Positions 1-6,108 are shown, numbered from the stretch's first letter. The stretch is DNA of 8,037 nucleotides from Acetofilamentum sp. (GCA_020720565.1 DYOK01000017.1:5242-13278), one strand, 5' to 3'. Notes: generated by a model from the sequence alone, not told the origin. Program-made: numbers and translations.

Positions 1-264
1 TTCGGCTGCAAATGTATGAAAATTAGCTAGTTTGAACAAACTTTTTATCACTTTTTTAATTGTGTATTATTTCTACTACCTTAATCTATGCTTTAACGAG
101 CACAAGGGTAGATTTCTGGAAGTTAAAATCAACCCGAAAAAGGAATGTATCTACCAATAATAAACAAATTTTTGTAAGGAATGGGTAAAATTATACAAAT
201 TCACTTGTTTATGATACTCAAATGTACTAGTTTTACTCAAATTAATCTGAAAGAATAAATTAAT
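1..264. other. Leader/intergenic region without a recognisable gene
   Basis: No convincing coding region lies here. All three plus-strand frames entering from the left edge close within the first 30 bases (stops at 17-19, 24-26 and 28-30), so at most the last few codons of an upstream gene are present. The stretch is very AT-rich. It contains a weak hairpin followed by Ts near 29-46, and three segments that could pair in alternative ways (CTACC at 76-80, GGTAGAT at 107-113, ATCTACC at 149-155). I found no clear -7 box (TAnnTTTG) for the gene starting at 265. Confidence 0.6.
29..46 (+). terminator. Possible weak terminator at left edge
   Basis: AGTTTG (29-34) and CAAACT (37-42) are perfectly complementary, and a short T run (42-46) follows. 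The central bases must stay open as a loop, so the real stem is only about five mostly A-T pairs. It lies just after the stop codons of all frames entering from the left, which is where a terminator for an upstream plus-strand gene would be. The stem is weak, so this is only a possibility. Confidence 0.25.
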
Positions 265-672
265 ATGATAACTATTATTCAAACAGACTTTGCACTTTCT
301 CAATATTTTGAGGAAGATAAATTAGTCCAAATCACTTGGAAAAAGGTTCCTAAACTGAGCCTAGAAGACTATCAAATGGTCATTATCAAAAGTTTAGAAT
401 TTCAAGAACAACATCCTGGTAAAGTACTAAACTATCTATCTGATATCAGAGATCAAGGTATTTTATCGCCCGAGTACCGCAAGTGGTTTCAAGACGTTGC
501 CGTTCCACGTGCAGTCAAAAATGGATTAAAAATGGGAGCTGTGCTGTTCGATGGCAATGTATTTCAAAAATACTACCTGAACAACATTTTGAACTTCACC
601 AAAACATTTGGAATAAAGTTTAAGTTTTTTAGCAAACGAGAGGAAGCTATAGAATTTTTCAGAAAAGGTTAA
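265..672 (+). CDS. Small soluble protein, probable SpoIIAA/STAS-like fold
   Basis: The 135-residue protein has no signal peptide or membrane segment, so it is probably cytoplasmic. The order of elements resembles SpoIIAA-like (STAS/SEC14-type) proteins. An early strand (about 19-25) leads into a helix (33-48), then a strand ending in an Asp (LSD, D60). A helix with an aromatic core (YRKWF, 71-75) is followed by a hydrophobic strand (GAVLF, 91-95), and the end is the family-like pattern of an aromatic strand followed by EEAIEFF (126-132). That assignment comes from the pattern, not a database match. Related Bacteroidota proteins of this size lack a known function. It stands alone between a gene-free leader and a terminator hairpin at 745-776. 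The ATG at 265 is the only sensible start, and the ribosome binding site is weak (AGAAAG-like), as usual in this phylum. It contains only one TCGA in 408 bases, fewer than the genes to its right. Confidence 0.75.
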   Translation: MITIIQTDFALSQYFEEDKLVQITWKKVPKLSLEDYQMVIIKSLEFQEQHPGKVLNYLSDIRDQGILSPEYRKWFQDVAVPRAVKNGLKMGAVLFDGNVFQKYYLNNILNFTKTFGIKFKFFSKREEAIEFFRKG

Positions 673-744
673 AAATTAATACGTAATACCAAAAGCATCT
701 TTAAATAATTTGAAAATGCATTTGGCATAACTCTATTTTATTCG

Positions 745-776
745 AAAACACTTTTGGTCGAACCAAAGGTGTTTTT
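745..776 (+). terminator. Hairpin terminator overlapping the next promoter
   Basis: Bases 745-758 pair with 762-775 around the three-base loop CGA (14 pairs, one of them G-T), and the right arm ends in a run of five Ts (772-776). It lies 72 bases after the stop of the 135-residue gene and fits a Rho-independent terminator for that gene. The T run merges into the -7 box of the next gene, so termination and initiation signals share bases. A repressor-bound inverted repeat is the alternative reading. Confidence 0.6.
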
Positions 777-783
777 ACTTTTG
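753..783 (+). promoter_or_regulatory. Bacteroidota-type promoter for the acyl-CoA reductase
   Basis: TTTG at 753-756 is followed by 19 bases and then TACTTTTG at 776-783. This matches the known Bacteroides consensus of TTTG, about 19 bases, then TAnnTTTG. The usual distance from the -7 box places the transcription start about five to seven bases downstream, at or beside the ATG at 789. The mRNA would therefore have almost no 5' leader. The TTTG lies inside the left arm of the terminator hairpin. Confidence 0.65.
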
Positions 784-788
784 TAGGT

Positions 789-1838
789 ATGAACAAACAG
801 CAAAGAATTGACGCTTTTTCGAAACTGGGCAGCTGGTTATCGCAAACTATTGAGCAATACCAAAGCACCGACGAGAGCCAGTGGGACGAAAACCTATTGG
901 TTTTTGATCAAAAATTAAATCTGGCTAAAGTACATAATGCGTGGTTTGTTAAAGATAATATGCTTTTTGCCCTTTCGCATTGGGCCAAACTGCTCAATAG
1001 TGAATCGTTAAGCATCTGGTTAAAAAACTATGAGCCCAGTGCAGTTCCAAAAGCAATCGGCGTAGTGCAAGCCGGAAATTTGCCTCTGGTGGGTTTTCAC
1101 GATTTTCTTGCTGTTCTAATGAGTGGACACCAGTTTGTTGGCAAAGCATCGAGTAAAGATTCGGTTTGGCCAAAATTTTTAGCCGAGCAGTTAATCAAAA
1201 TCGAGCCCCTTTTTACACCCTTGATTGTTTGGGCCGAACAGCTTAAGAAAATTGACGCGGTTATTGCCACAGGTAGCGATAATAGTTCAAGGTATTTCGA
1301 ATATTATTTTAAATCAATCCCCCATATCATTAGAAAAAACAGAAGTTCTTGGGCCGTTTTAACCGGAACAGAAAGTACAGAGGAACTACAACTTCTTGGT
1401 GATGATATTTTTAGATATTTTGGTTTGGGTTGCCGAAATGTGTCGAAGATTTTTGTACCAAAAGCTTATTCGTTTAATGCGTTTTTCGAAGCAATAGAGC
1501 CATTCGCCGACATTCGTCACCACCATAAATACGCCAATAATTACGATTACAACCGATCTGTGTACATGCTAAATCAAGAACAATATCTTGACAATGGTTT
1601 TTTAATGGTTAAAGAAGATTTGGCTTCTCACTCTCCTTTGTCAGTTGTCTTTTTCGAATATTATCAAGACATTGAATCGGTGTGGAGCAGAGTGCGTTTC
1701 GAAGCCGACCAAATTCAATGCATTTGCGAACAAGGCCTTCACACCGAGTTTTCGGTAAAACTTGGACAATCGCAAAAACCTTCACTTAGCGATTATGCTG
1801 ACCATGTTAACCTAATGGAATGGTTAATAAAAATCTAA
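789..1838 (+). CDS. Acyl-CoA reductase, LuxC family
   Basis: The 349-residue protein belongs to the LuxC-type acyl-CoA reductase family, NADPH-dependent enzymes that reduce activated fatty acyl groups to aldehydes by way of a cysteine thioester. Seen in the sequence: the glycine/asparagine stretch VVQAGNLPLVGFHD (92-105), the VGKAS segment (117-121), ATGSDNSSRYFEYYF (160-174, nucleotide-binding side), and FGLGCRNVSKIFVP (211-224). C215 of the last is the probable catalytic cysteine, by analogy with the active-site Cys of Vibrio LuxC. No export signal or membrane segment is visible. The protein is shorter than luminescence LuxC, and no luxD, luxE or luxAB genes are nearby, so a role in light production is not suggested. 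Related single-gene forms are common in Bacteroidota and their physiological substrate is not established. The ATG at 789 lies directly behind the promoter, and no ribosome binding site is seen. Confidence 0.85.
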   Translation: MNKQQRIDAFSKLGSWLSQTIEQYQSTDESQWDENLLVFDQKLNLAKVHNAWFVKDNMLFALSHWAKLLNSESLSIWLKNYEPSAVPKAIGVVQAGNLPLVGFHDFLAVLMSGHQFVGKASSKDSVWPKFLAEQLIKIEPLFTPLIVWAEQLKKIDAVIATGSDNSSRYFEYYFKSIPHIIRKNRSSWAVLTGTESTEELQLLGDDIFRYFGLGCRNVSKIFVPKAYSFNAFFEAIEPFADIRHHHKYANNYDYNRSVYMLNQEQYLDNGFLMVKEDLASHSPLSVVFFEYYQDIESVWSRVRFEADQIQCICEQGLHTEFSVKLGQSQKPSLSDYADHVNLMEWLIKI

Positions 1839-1856
1839 AACTTTTGTAATTTTTTG

Positions 1857-1864
1857 TAACTTTG
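1857..1864 (+). promoter_or_regulatory. Probable -7 promoter box for the acidic-protein gene
   Basis: TAACTTTG matches the Bacteroidota -7 consensus TAnnTTTG and lies 18 bases after the stop of the reductase gene. No TTTG or TTG is present at the right distance upstream, so only half the promoter is visible. If used, it gives a 5' leader of about 155-160 bases before the ATG at 2028. Confidence 0.4.
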
Positions 1865-1885
1865 TATTTGAGTTGACGGGTTACA

Positions 1886-1999
1886 TTTCGCACCACTTTG
1901 ATGCGAAAATAAGTACATAAAATAAACTAATGTCGTATTTTATTAGCACACAAACCTGATAAAAATACGGTTACAAAATCAAAAATCGGGTCGAAGACC
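1886..1999 (+). promoter_or_regulatory. Structured 5' leader with three potential hairpins
   Basis: Three inverted repeats follow one another in the untranslated stretch before the gene at 2028. TTTCGCA (1886-1892) pairs with TGCGAAA (1902-1908). CGTATTTT (1934-1941) pairs with AAAATACG (1962-1969). GGTC (1989-1992) pairs with GACC (1996-1999) around GAA. None is followed by a T run, so they do not look like terminators. I recognise no known riboswitch class or ribosomal-protein leader. Confidence 0.3.
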
Positions 2000-2027
2000 T
2001 TAAACATTTAAAAAATTAACTTTAAGC

Positions 2028-2606
2028 ATGAAACTATTTCATATTTTAGCCGAATCGAGCGAGTCGAATAATTTGGAAATAAAAATTGTAGCTCCCGAAA
2101 ACCTTCTGTTCAGCGACTTACACAAAGCCTTGCAAAAAGCACTCGATTTTGACCCCAGACAATTAAGTTCGTTTTATTTAACCGATGTAGTGGGGCGTCG
2201 AAGTCAAGAAATTTCGTTAATGGATATGGGTGGGCATACCGCTTTGTTAATGGACCAAACCCATTTAAGTGATTGTATCAATCACAAAAATCAAAGTTTC
2301 GATTATATTTTCGATTTTTTCTCCGACAGAGGACTCAATATGATGGTCGAAAAGATCGAAGAGGCTTCTACTTCTCGATTTTCGATCGATGTAATTGGCG
2401 AAATTCCACGACAAATTTTAATTGCTGCTGGTACCGACGACTTTATGAGCGAATTTGACGATCCTTCGGAGCTAGGTTTTACCGAGCAATATGCCGAAGA
2501 TTTTGACGATGATGAGATGGAAAAAGATCCGTTCGACGAAGAAGACAACGAATTTGGTGAAGACGCGGACGAGTTTGGTGGCTCCGACGATTATGATCGA
2601 TACTAA
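2028..2606 (+). CDS. pRiA4b ORF-3 / IS1096 passenger TnpR-like protein with acidic tail
   Basis: The 192-residue cytoplasmic protein resembles the Bacteroidota branch of the plasmid pRiA4b ORF-3-like family (also annotated as IS1096 element passenger TnpR). The N-terminal half has the family layout. An early strand region is followed by a helix running from DLHKALQKALDF (30-41), a strand and turn region around SSFYLTDVVGRR (47-58), LMDMG (64-68), and an aromatic FDYIFDFFSDRG block (91-102) where relatives carry a similar FDY..D.R pattern. From about 137 the chain becomes an acidic tail, with 27 of 56 residues Asp or Glu. Despite the family name no resolvase catalytic residues or transposon ends are visible, and the biochemical role is unknown. 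It is separated from miaA by 98 bases in the same direction and could be co-transcribed with it. Starts at the only in-frame ATG near the leader end, after an A-rich stretch without a clear ribosome binding site. Confidence 0.75.
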   Translation: MKLFHILAESSESNNLEIKIVAPENLLFSDLHKALQKALDFDPRQLSSFYLTDVVGRRSQEISLMDMGGHTALLMDQTHLSDCINHKNQSFDYIFDFFSDRGLNMMVEKIEEASTSRFSIDVIGEIPRQILIAAGTDDFMSEFDDPSELGFTEQYAEDFDDDEMEKDPFDEEDNEFGEDADEFGGSDDYDRY

Positions 2607-2647
2607 AGTCTTCGATAAATAAAAATTATAACTATCTGTTAATCTGT

Positions 2648-2672
2648 ATTAATAAAATTTGACTTTATTAAT
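2648..2672 (+). terminator. Weak AT-only hairpin between acidic gene and miaA
   Basis: ATTAATAAA (2648-2656) pairs perfectly with TTTATTAAT (2664-2672) around a seven-base loop, and TTTT spans 2672-2675. All nine pairs are A-T, so it would be a poor terminator. It may only slow polymerase, or may be chance in AT-rich DNA. It matters because it bears on whether the upstream gene and miaA share a transcript. Confidence 0.25.
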
Positions 2673-2704
2673 TTTAACACATTTAAGCAGCATCTTAAAA
2701 TAAT

Positions 2705-3607
2705 ATGAACTATTTGTTGGTTATTGGAGGGCCCACTGCTGTCGGAAAAACTGCGGTTTCGATTGCATTAGCCCAGCATTTTGGATGCGAGATTATTTCT
2801 GCCGACTCTCGACAAATCTACCAACAGATGCAAATAGGTACAGCTCGGCCTTTCGATCATGAATTGAACGGCGTGCCTCACCATTTGCTAGCTCACGTAT
2901 CGGTTGAGGCCAACTACGACGTGAGCCGCTTCGAATCAGAAGCACTCGAGTGCATTATAACGGCGCACAAAACCAACAATTTGATTATTCTGTCGGGAGG
3001 CACTGGCTTGTACATCGATGCCGTGTGCAAAGGCATCGACACCATGCCCGACCCCGATTTACGTTACCGCGAAGTGCTTAACCAATTGTACAAAACCCAA
3101 GGTATAGAACCCTTACAGAAGTTATTGTACGATTGCGATTACGACTATTATCTACAAGTCGACAAACAAAACCCAGCTCGGTTGATTAGAGCCATCGAAA
3201 TATTCCAAACTACTGGTATCCCATACAGCCAATTCCGAACCCAAACCCATAAAACAAGGCCCTTCGAAATCATTAAAATCGCTCTCGATATGCCACGAGA
3301 AACATTGTATGGCCGCATCAACAAAAGGGTTGAACAGATGATAGAAAATGGACTTATCGACGAGGTGAAGCATTTAAAACCCTACCAGCATCTGAACCCA
3401 CTCAACACAGTAGGTTATAAAGAATTGTTTGCCTATTTCGATGGAAATCTTAAACTTTCGGAAGCTGTTGAGCAAATCCAAAACCACAGCAGAGCTTATG
3501 CACGTAAGCAACTCACTTGGCTACGCAAAGACCCTGCATATAATTGGTTCAACCCAAACGAAATTGATCGAATGATTGCCTTTGTGAATGAACGCATTCA
3601 AAATTGA
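2705..3607 (+). CDS. miaA: tRNA dimethylallyltransferase MiaA
   Basis: The 300-residue enzyme transfers a dimethylallyl group to N6 of A37 in tRNAs that read codons starting with U, the first step of (ms2)i6A formation. The motifs are complete and in order. The P-loop is GGPTAVGKT (8-16). SADSRQIYQQMQIGTARP (32-49) carries the catalytic Asp (D34) and the tRNA base-pocket segment. GVPHHLL, SGGTGLYIDA and NPARLIRAIEI follow, and the C-terminal part has NTVGYKELF and the basic ARKQLTWLRKDP element expected of the family. Length is typical. The ATG at 2705 puts the P-loop at the usual distance from the N-terminus. It follows the acidic-protein gene by 98 bases. The tRNA-Leu gene just downstream has GGG at positions 36-38 rather than the AAA that MiaA needs, so it is not a substrate. 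Confidence 0.97.
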   Translation: MNYLLVIGGPTAVGKTAVSIALAQHFGCEIISADSRQIYQQMQIGTARPFDHELNGVPHHLLAHVSVEANYDVSRFESEALECIITAHKTNNLIILSGGTGLYIDAVCKGIDTMPDPDLRYREVLNQLYKTQGIEPLQKLLYDCDYDYYLQVDKQNPARLIRAIEIFQTTGIPYSQFRTQTHKTRPFEIIKIALDMPRETLYGRINKRVEQMIENGLIDEVKHLKPYQHLNPLNTVGYKELFAYFDGNLKLSEAVEQIQNHSRAYARKQLTWLRKDPAYNWFNPNEIDRMIAFVNERIQN

Positions 3608-3678
3608 GCATAGATTAAAGTCGAGATATCATCCTACTCGTACGATTAAATCTGTATTCAAAACAGAAAATTTTAGAA

Positions 3679-3713
3679 TTGCGACTCCAGATTCAAAAAA
3701 AAATCTACCTTTG
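3679..3713 (+). promoter_or_regulatory. Promoter of the tRNA-Leu gene
   Basis: A perfect -7 box, TACCTTTG at 3706-3713, lies 12 bases before the first base of the tRNA. TTG at 3679-3681 is a candidate -33 element with a spacer of 24 bases, one longer than the usual range. The position gives a precursor leader of only a few bases. Confidence 0.65.
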
Positions 3714-3725
3714 CAAACTCAAAAT

Positions 3726-3809
3726 GCCCAAGTGGTGAAATTGGTAGACACGCCAGCTTGAGGGGCTGGTGACCGTTTGGTTGTGCAAGTTCGAGTCTTG
3801 TCTTGGGCA
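3726..3809 (+). tRNA. tRNA-Leu, anticodon GAG
   Basis: This is a class II tRNA of 84 bases. The acceptor stem GCCCAAG (3726-3732) pairs with CTTGGGC (3802-3808), and A3809 is the discriminator typical of tRNA-Leu. The D stem is GTG/CAC (3735-3737, 3749-3751) with GG at 3743-3744 in the loop. The anticodon stem CCAGC/GCTGG (3753-3757, 3765-3769) encloses TTGAGGG, giving anticodon GAG (3760-3762), which reads CUU and CUC. The 15-base variable arm (3770-3784) has an ACC/GGT stem, and the T arm is GCAAG/CTTGT with loop TTCGAGT. CCA is not encoded. G37 after G36 suggests m1G37 modification by TrmD, not MiaA. It is a single-gene unit with its own promoter and terminator. Confidence 0.97.
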
Positions 3810-3822
3810 CTTAATAAAAACG

Positions 3823-3859
3823 AACCGTCTGTAAATTCAATTTACAGACGGTTTTTTTT
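3823..3859 (+). terminator. Strong Rho-independent terminator of tRNA-Leu
   Basis: Bases 3823-3835 pair perfectly with 3841-3853 (13 pairs) around TTCAA, and the run of Ts at 3852-3859 completes the signal. It begins 13 bases after the tRNA. It is the clearest terminator in the window. Confidence 0.93.
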
Positions 3860-3904
3860 GTGGCGTACAAGAAAAACAAGTTGAGGCATATGAACACAAA
3901 AGAT

Positions 3905-4075
3905 TTATGGCTTTTGTAAGACGATTTTTCGATTGATGATTTGACCCTTGGTCTTTATCTTGCAAACGTAGATTCTCGAAGCTTTTCCCGACAAATCAAA
4001 ATTAATATTTTGATGATTGAATCCATCAGATTCGAGTTTTTCAATAAGTTTTCCCGACATATCGGAACTACTTTT
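3905..4075 (-). pseudogene. Relic of a secreted protein: type IX sorting domain tail
   Basis: Read on the minus strand from 4075 to the stop at 3905-3907, 56 codons give a typical type A C-terminal sorting domain of the type IX secretion system. It starts with DMSGKLIEKLES, continues through NINFDLSGKASRIYVCKIKTK, and ends with GQIINRKIVLQKP and a stop. The DxSGK, DLS...IY..KI and K-V/I-V-L-Q-K spacing is that of the family, whose members are exported across the outer membrane and anchored or released after the tail is removed. Upstream in the same frame a stop (4076-4078) interrupts, no proline-rich NPxxG start of the domain is found, and no long open frame continues. An Arg stands where Gly is usual in the SGIY motif. 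I infer a decayed gene of which only the end is recognisable. No promoter or start is visible. Confidence 0.6.
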
Positions 4076-4254
4076 TTAAACGGCTTGATGCTTGAAAAAA
4101 TTCAAGATTAGGTCTATTTCAGTCCAATTCCAATTGGACTATGTACGATATGATATTGGTAAAACCATCTTGTGATTTTGATATAAGCCAAAGGTCTGTG
4201 TCAAAACAAAAGCAATTGGTATTACGTAATTTTCGAGGAATAAGCCCCCCTTTT
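4076..4254. other. Non-coding stretch, probably decayed DNA with small inverted repeats
   Basis: No intact gene is visible between the sorting-domain relic and the 3' end of the TPR gene. Short open stretches on the minus strand (for example one ending in the residues IVQLELD) resemble no family I know and may be scrambled remains of the same dead gene. Inverted repeats are CTTGAA/TTCAAG at 4091-4106, AGTCCAATT/AATTGGACT at 4121-4140 and the palindrome ATTACGTAAT at 4221-4230. None is followed by a T run on the minus strand, so no terminator for the TPR gene can be named. Confidence 0.5.
4121..4140. repeat. Nine-base inverted repeat
   Basis: AGTCCAATT (4121-4129) and AATTGGACT (4132-4140) are perfectly complementary with only CC between them. 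With so short a centre it is better read as a near-palindromic protein-binding site or a deletion scar than as an RNA hairpin. No function can be assigned. Confidence 0.35.
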
Positions 4255-6069
4255 TTACGAATCTCTGAACTTGACAATCCGACGGCGGGCTTCGGTGGTA
4301 TAGAAACTGTCAGAAAAATCGACCAATAGCTGGGTATATAGCTCGACCGCTTTTTCTTCTTGGCCTTCGGAAGCATACAATTCTGCAAGGCTCATCATGG
4401 CGTTATCGGCTAACAGGTCGGTGTAGTGTTCGTCCAAAATCTTTTGCAGGTACATTTTGGCGTCGGCATTTTCCCCCAATTTAATGCTTAAAATAGCTTT
4501 TCGATACAACGCATCGTCGGTAAGCCCATGACCTGGGTAAAGCGTGAGGACACTGTCGTAGCTGGTCAAAGCCTCTTTGTATTTAAACTGATATTGTCGC
4601 AAATCGGCTCGAGCAAACACTTGCAACGGTTCGAGCAAACTATCGTCGCCCAAATTGTCGTCAATTAATGAGGCCCAATAAAAGGCGTCGTTAGCAATCA
4701 ACTTCGAGGTGGCTGCTCGCAACACATCCATCTGACCTTTTGCCCACAAAAAATCGCCTGAATAAAACGACAGCTTGGCTTTTTTAAGCTGAGCCTCATT
4801 TCCTAAATCGTTATTCGGATTAGCTTTAATAACCTGCGAATAAAATAAATTCGACTCCCAAATATTGTCTTGAAACAATAAAATATCGGCCAATTCGAGT
4901 TTTATTTTTGATTCTTGTACCGCACTCAATCGTGCATTGTCGAGGGCGTAGACCAACAAACCGTTCGCTTCTTCGGCAGATTGAGCATAAAAAGCTAAAA
5001 CATGAGCATACTCTGGCAAAATCTGATGATATGAATCTTGATTGGGATGATCGCCAGCAAATTTCTGGTATTGCGATACCAAGGTTTGTACTTTGTCGGG
5101 TTGTGGAATGTCGGTGTGGGTTAATTCGGCGTACAGGCTTTGCATATAACCAGTTTGTGCAGATACAAAAAAAGGCTCAGTCTCGCCCAAAGAGATGACA
5201 TATTCGTAACATTTAACAGCAGTACCATAGTCACCATTTAAAGTGGCCAACTCGCCCAAAGGAATGAGTCTTTCGCCTTTTTCCTTTTGACGTTTATCGA
5301 TTGCTTTGGCTTGAAGTAAGGCTTTAGCAAAATCTTTATCTTGCAAATATATCCAAATGAGCAACTCGCTATATGCTGTTTGCGATTTTGATGCTTGAAT
5401 TCTTGCTATCAGTTTTTCCTTTAACAAATTGTTTAGCGAACCATCATCTTGTTGATAAACCGTATATTGCAGTCTATTCTGAACGTTTTGAAGCTGTGAT
5501 TCGTCTTGTTGTAAAGCGTCTAAAAACGCATCGATCATTTTTGGATAATTGCGAGCGTAGCTGTATAAATTGGCTAAATCGAAGGCAAAAGAATAGCTAG
5601 AACCTGCCTGTTTCTGAGCTTTTAAGTACACTTTCTCTGCATAATCATATTCTTGCTGCGCAATAAACGCATTGGCCAATAGAACCGCATCGCTAGTAGT
5701 TCCGCCCATCTGATTCACCAGTTTATCGAATGTTTTCTTCGACTTGTCGAATTCACCCGCTTGGGCATAAATTTTACCAAGTAAAACTTGCAAATTAGGG
5801 CTACTACTTCGCCCAGATAGTGCTTGCTTGACCATTTTTTCGGCTTTATCGAATGCTTTAAGTTCAACATAGCACTTAATAGCAAATTGCAAATAAGACT
5901 CCGATCGGGTGTCTTGATACAATTCTTGATACAGCTCTACCGCACGCTGATATTCTTTATCGCGATAGTATTGATAAGCCAACTGGTTCTTCTGATTTTG
6001 ATCTTGCGACCAAACAGAAGCCACTGTACTTATTACGAATGCAAAGGCGATTAAGAATTTGATTACCAT
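4255..6069 (-). CDS. Exported TPR-repeat protein
   Basis: The 604-residue protein begins with a Sec signal peptide: K4, a hydrophobic core at 5-17 and a likely cut after VWS (19-21). The mature protein is therefore expected in the periplasm. From about 27 onward it consists almost wholly of helical pairs with TPR character: QLAYQYYRDKEYQRAVELYQEL (29-50), a repeat around 94-119, one around 129-150, GELATLNGDYGTAVKCYEYVI (272-292), then 388-415 and 495-511. The last two, about 517-545 and 555-588, are of the BamD/YbgF-like kind (ADNAMMSLAELYASEGQEEKAVELYTQLL). TPRs bind proteins or peptides. No enzymatic domain, outer-membrane barrel or sorting tail is seen, so the partner is unknown. It is the last gene of a probable serS-lipoprotein-TPR operon, 39 bases after the lipoprotein gene. 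The start at 6069 is chosen because it places the signal peptide at the N-terminus. Confidence 0.85.
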   Translation of the reverse strand: MVIKFLIAFAFVISTVASVWSQDQNQKNQLAYQYYRDKEYQRAVELYQELYQDTRSESYLQFAIKCYVELKAFDKAEKMVKQALSGRSSSPNLQVLLGKIYAQAGEFDKSKKTFDKLVNQMGGTTSDAVLLANAFIAQQEYDYAEKVYLKAQKQAGSSYSFAFDLANLYSYARNYPKMIDAFLDALQQDESQLQNVQNRLQYTVYQQDDGSLNNLLKEKLIARIQASKSQTAYSELLIWIYLQDKDFAKALLQAKAIDKRQKEKGERLIPLGELATLNGDYGTAVKCYEYVISLGETEPFFVSAQTGYMQSLYAELTHTDIPQPDKVQTLVSQYQKFAGDHPNQDSYHQILPEYAHVLAFYAQSAEEANGLLVYALDNARLSAVQESKIKLELADILLFQDNIWESNLFYSQVIKANPNNDLGNEAQLKKAKLSFYSGDFLWAKGQMDVLRAATSKLIANDAFYWASLIDDNLGDDSLLEPLQVFARADLRQYQFKYKEALTSYDSVLTLYPGHGLTDDALYRKAILSIKLGENADAKMYLQKILDEHYTDLLADNAMMSLAELYASEGQEEKAVELYTQLLVDFSDSFYTTEARRRIVKFRDS

Positions 6070-6108
6070 TTAATACGTAAAATATGGTTTAGAAAACAAG
6101 CATTCAAT

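Noticed and set aside
681..692. ACGTAATACCAA shared with the opposite strand at 4216-4227 as possible element ends
   Set aside because: A 12-base match between two sites is expected a few times by chance in an AT-rich window of this size. No flanking duplication or transposase gene supports an element.
2303..2548. Serine-rich minus-strand open frame opposite the acidic-protein gene
   Set aside because: It is the antisense image of the Asp/Glu-rich tail and helical region, and the plus-strand frame has family similarity.
3640..3675. CTGT...ACAG stem with following AAAATTTT as a miaA terminator
   Set aside because: A four-pair stem is too short to be convincing and could occur by chance.
2705..3809. 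A functional pairing of miaA with the adjacent tRNA-Leu gene
   Set aside because: MiaA needs A36-A37-A38, and this tRNA has GGG there. The tRNA also has its own promoter and terminator, so adjacency appears incidental.
4091..4106. CTTGAA-AAAA-TTCAAG hairpin as a terminator for the TPR operon
   Set aside because: Only six pairs, no T run on the minus strand after it, and it lies about 150 bases past the stop codon.
3726..4254. tRNA-Leu as an integration site with the relic as island debris
   Set aside because: No second copy of the tRNA 3' end is present in the 3810-4254 interval or elsewhere in the window, and no integrase gene or fragment is visible. The intact tRNA terminator argues against an insertion at the tRNA end.
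4119..4388. An 89-residue minus-strand open frame overlapping the end of the TPR gene
   Set aside because: Its first half lies out of frame inside the TPR coding region and has a lysine-rich, low-complexity start. The part beyond 4255 resembles no family I know. Treated as a chance frame over decayed DNA.
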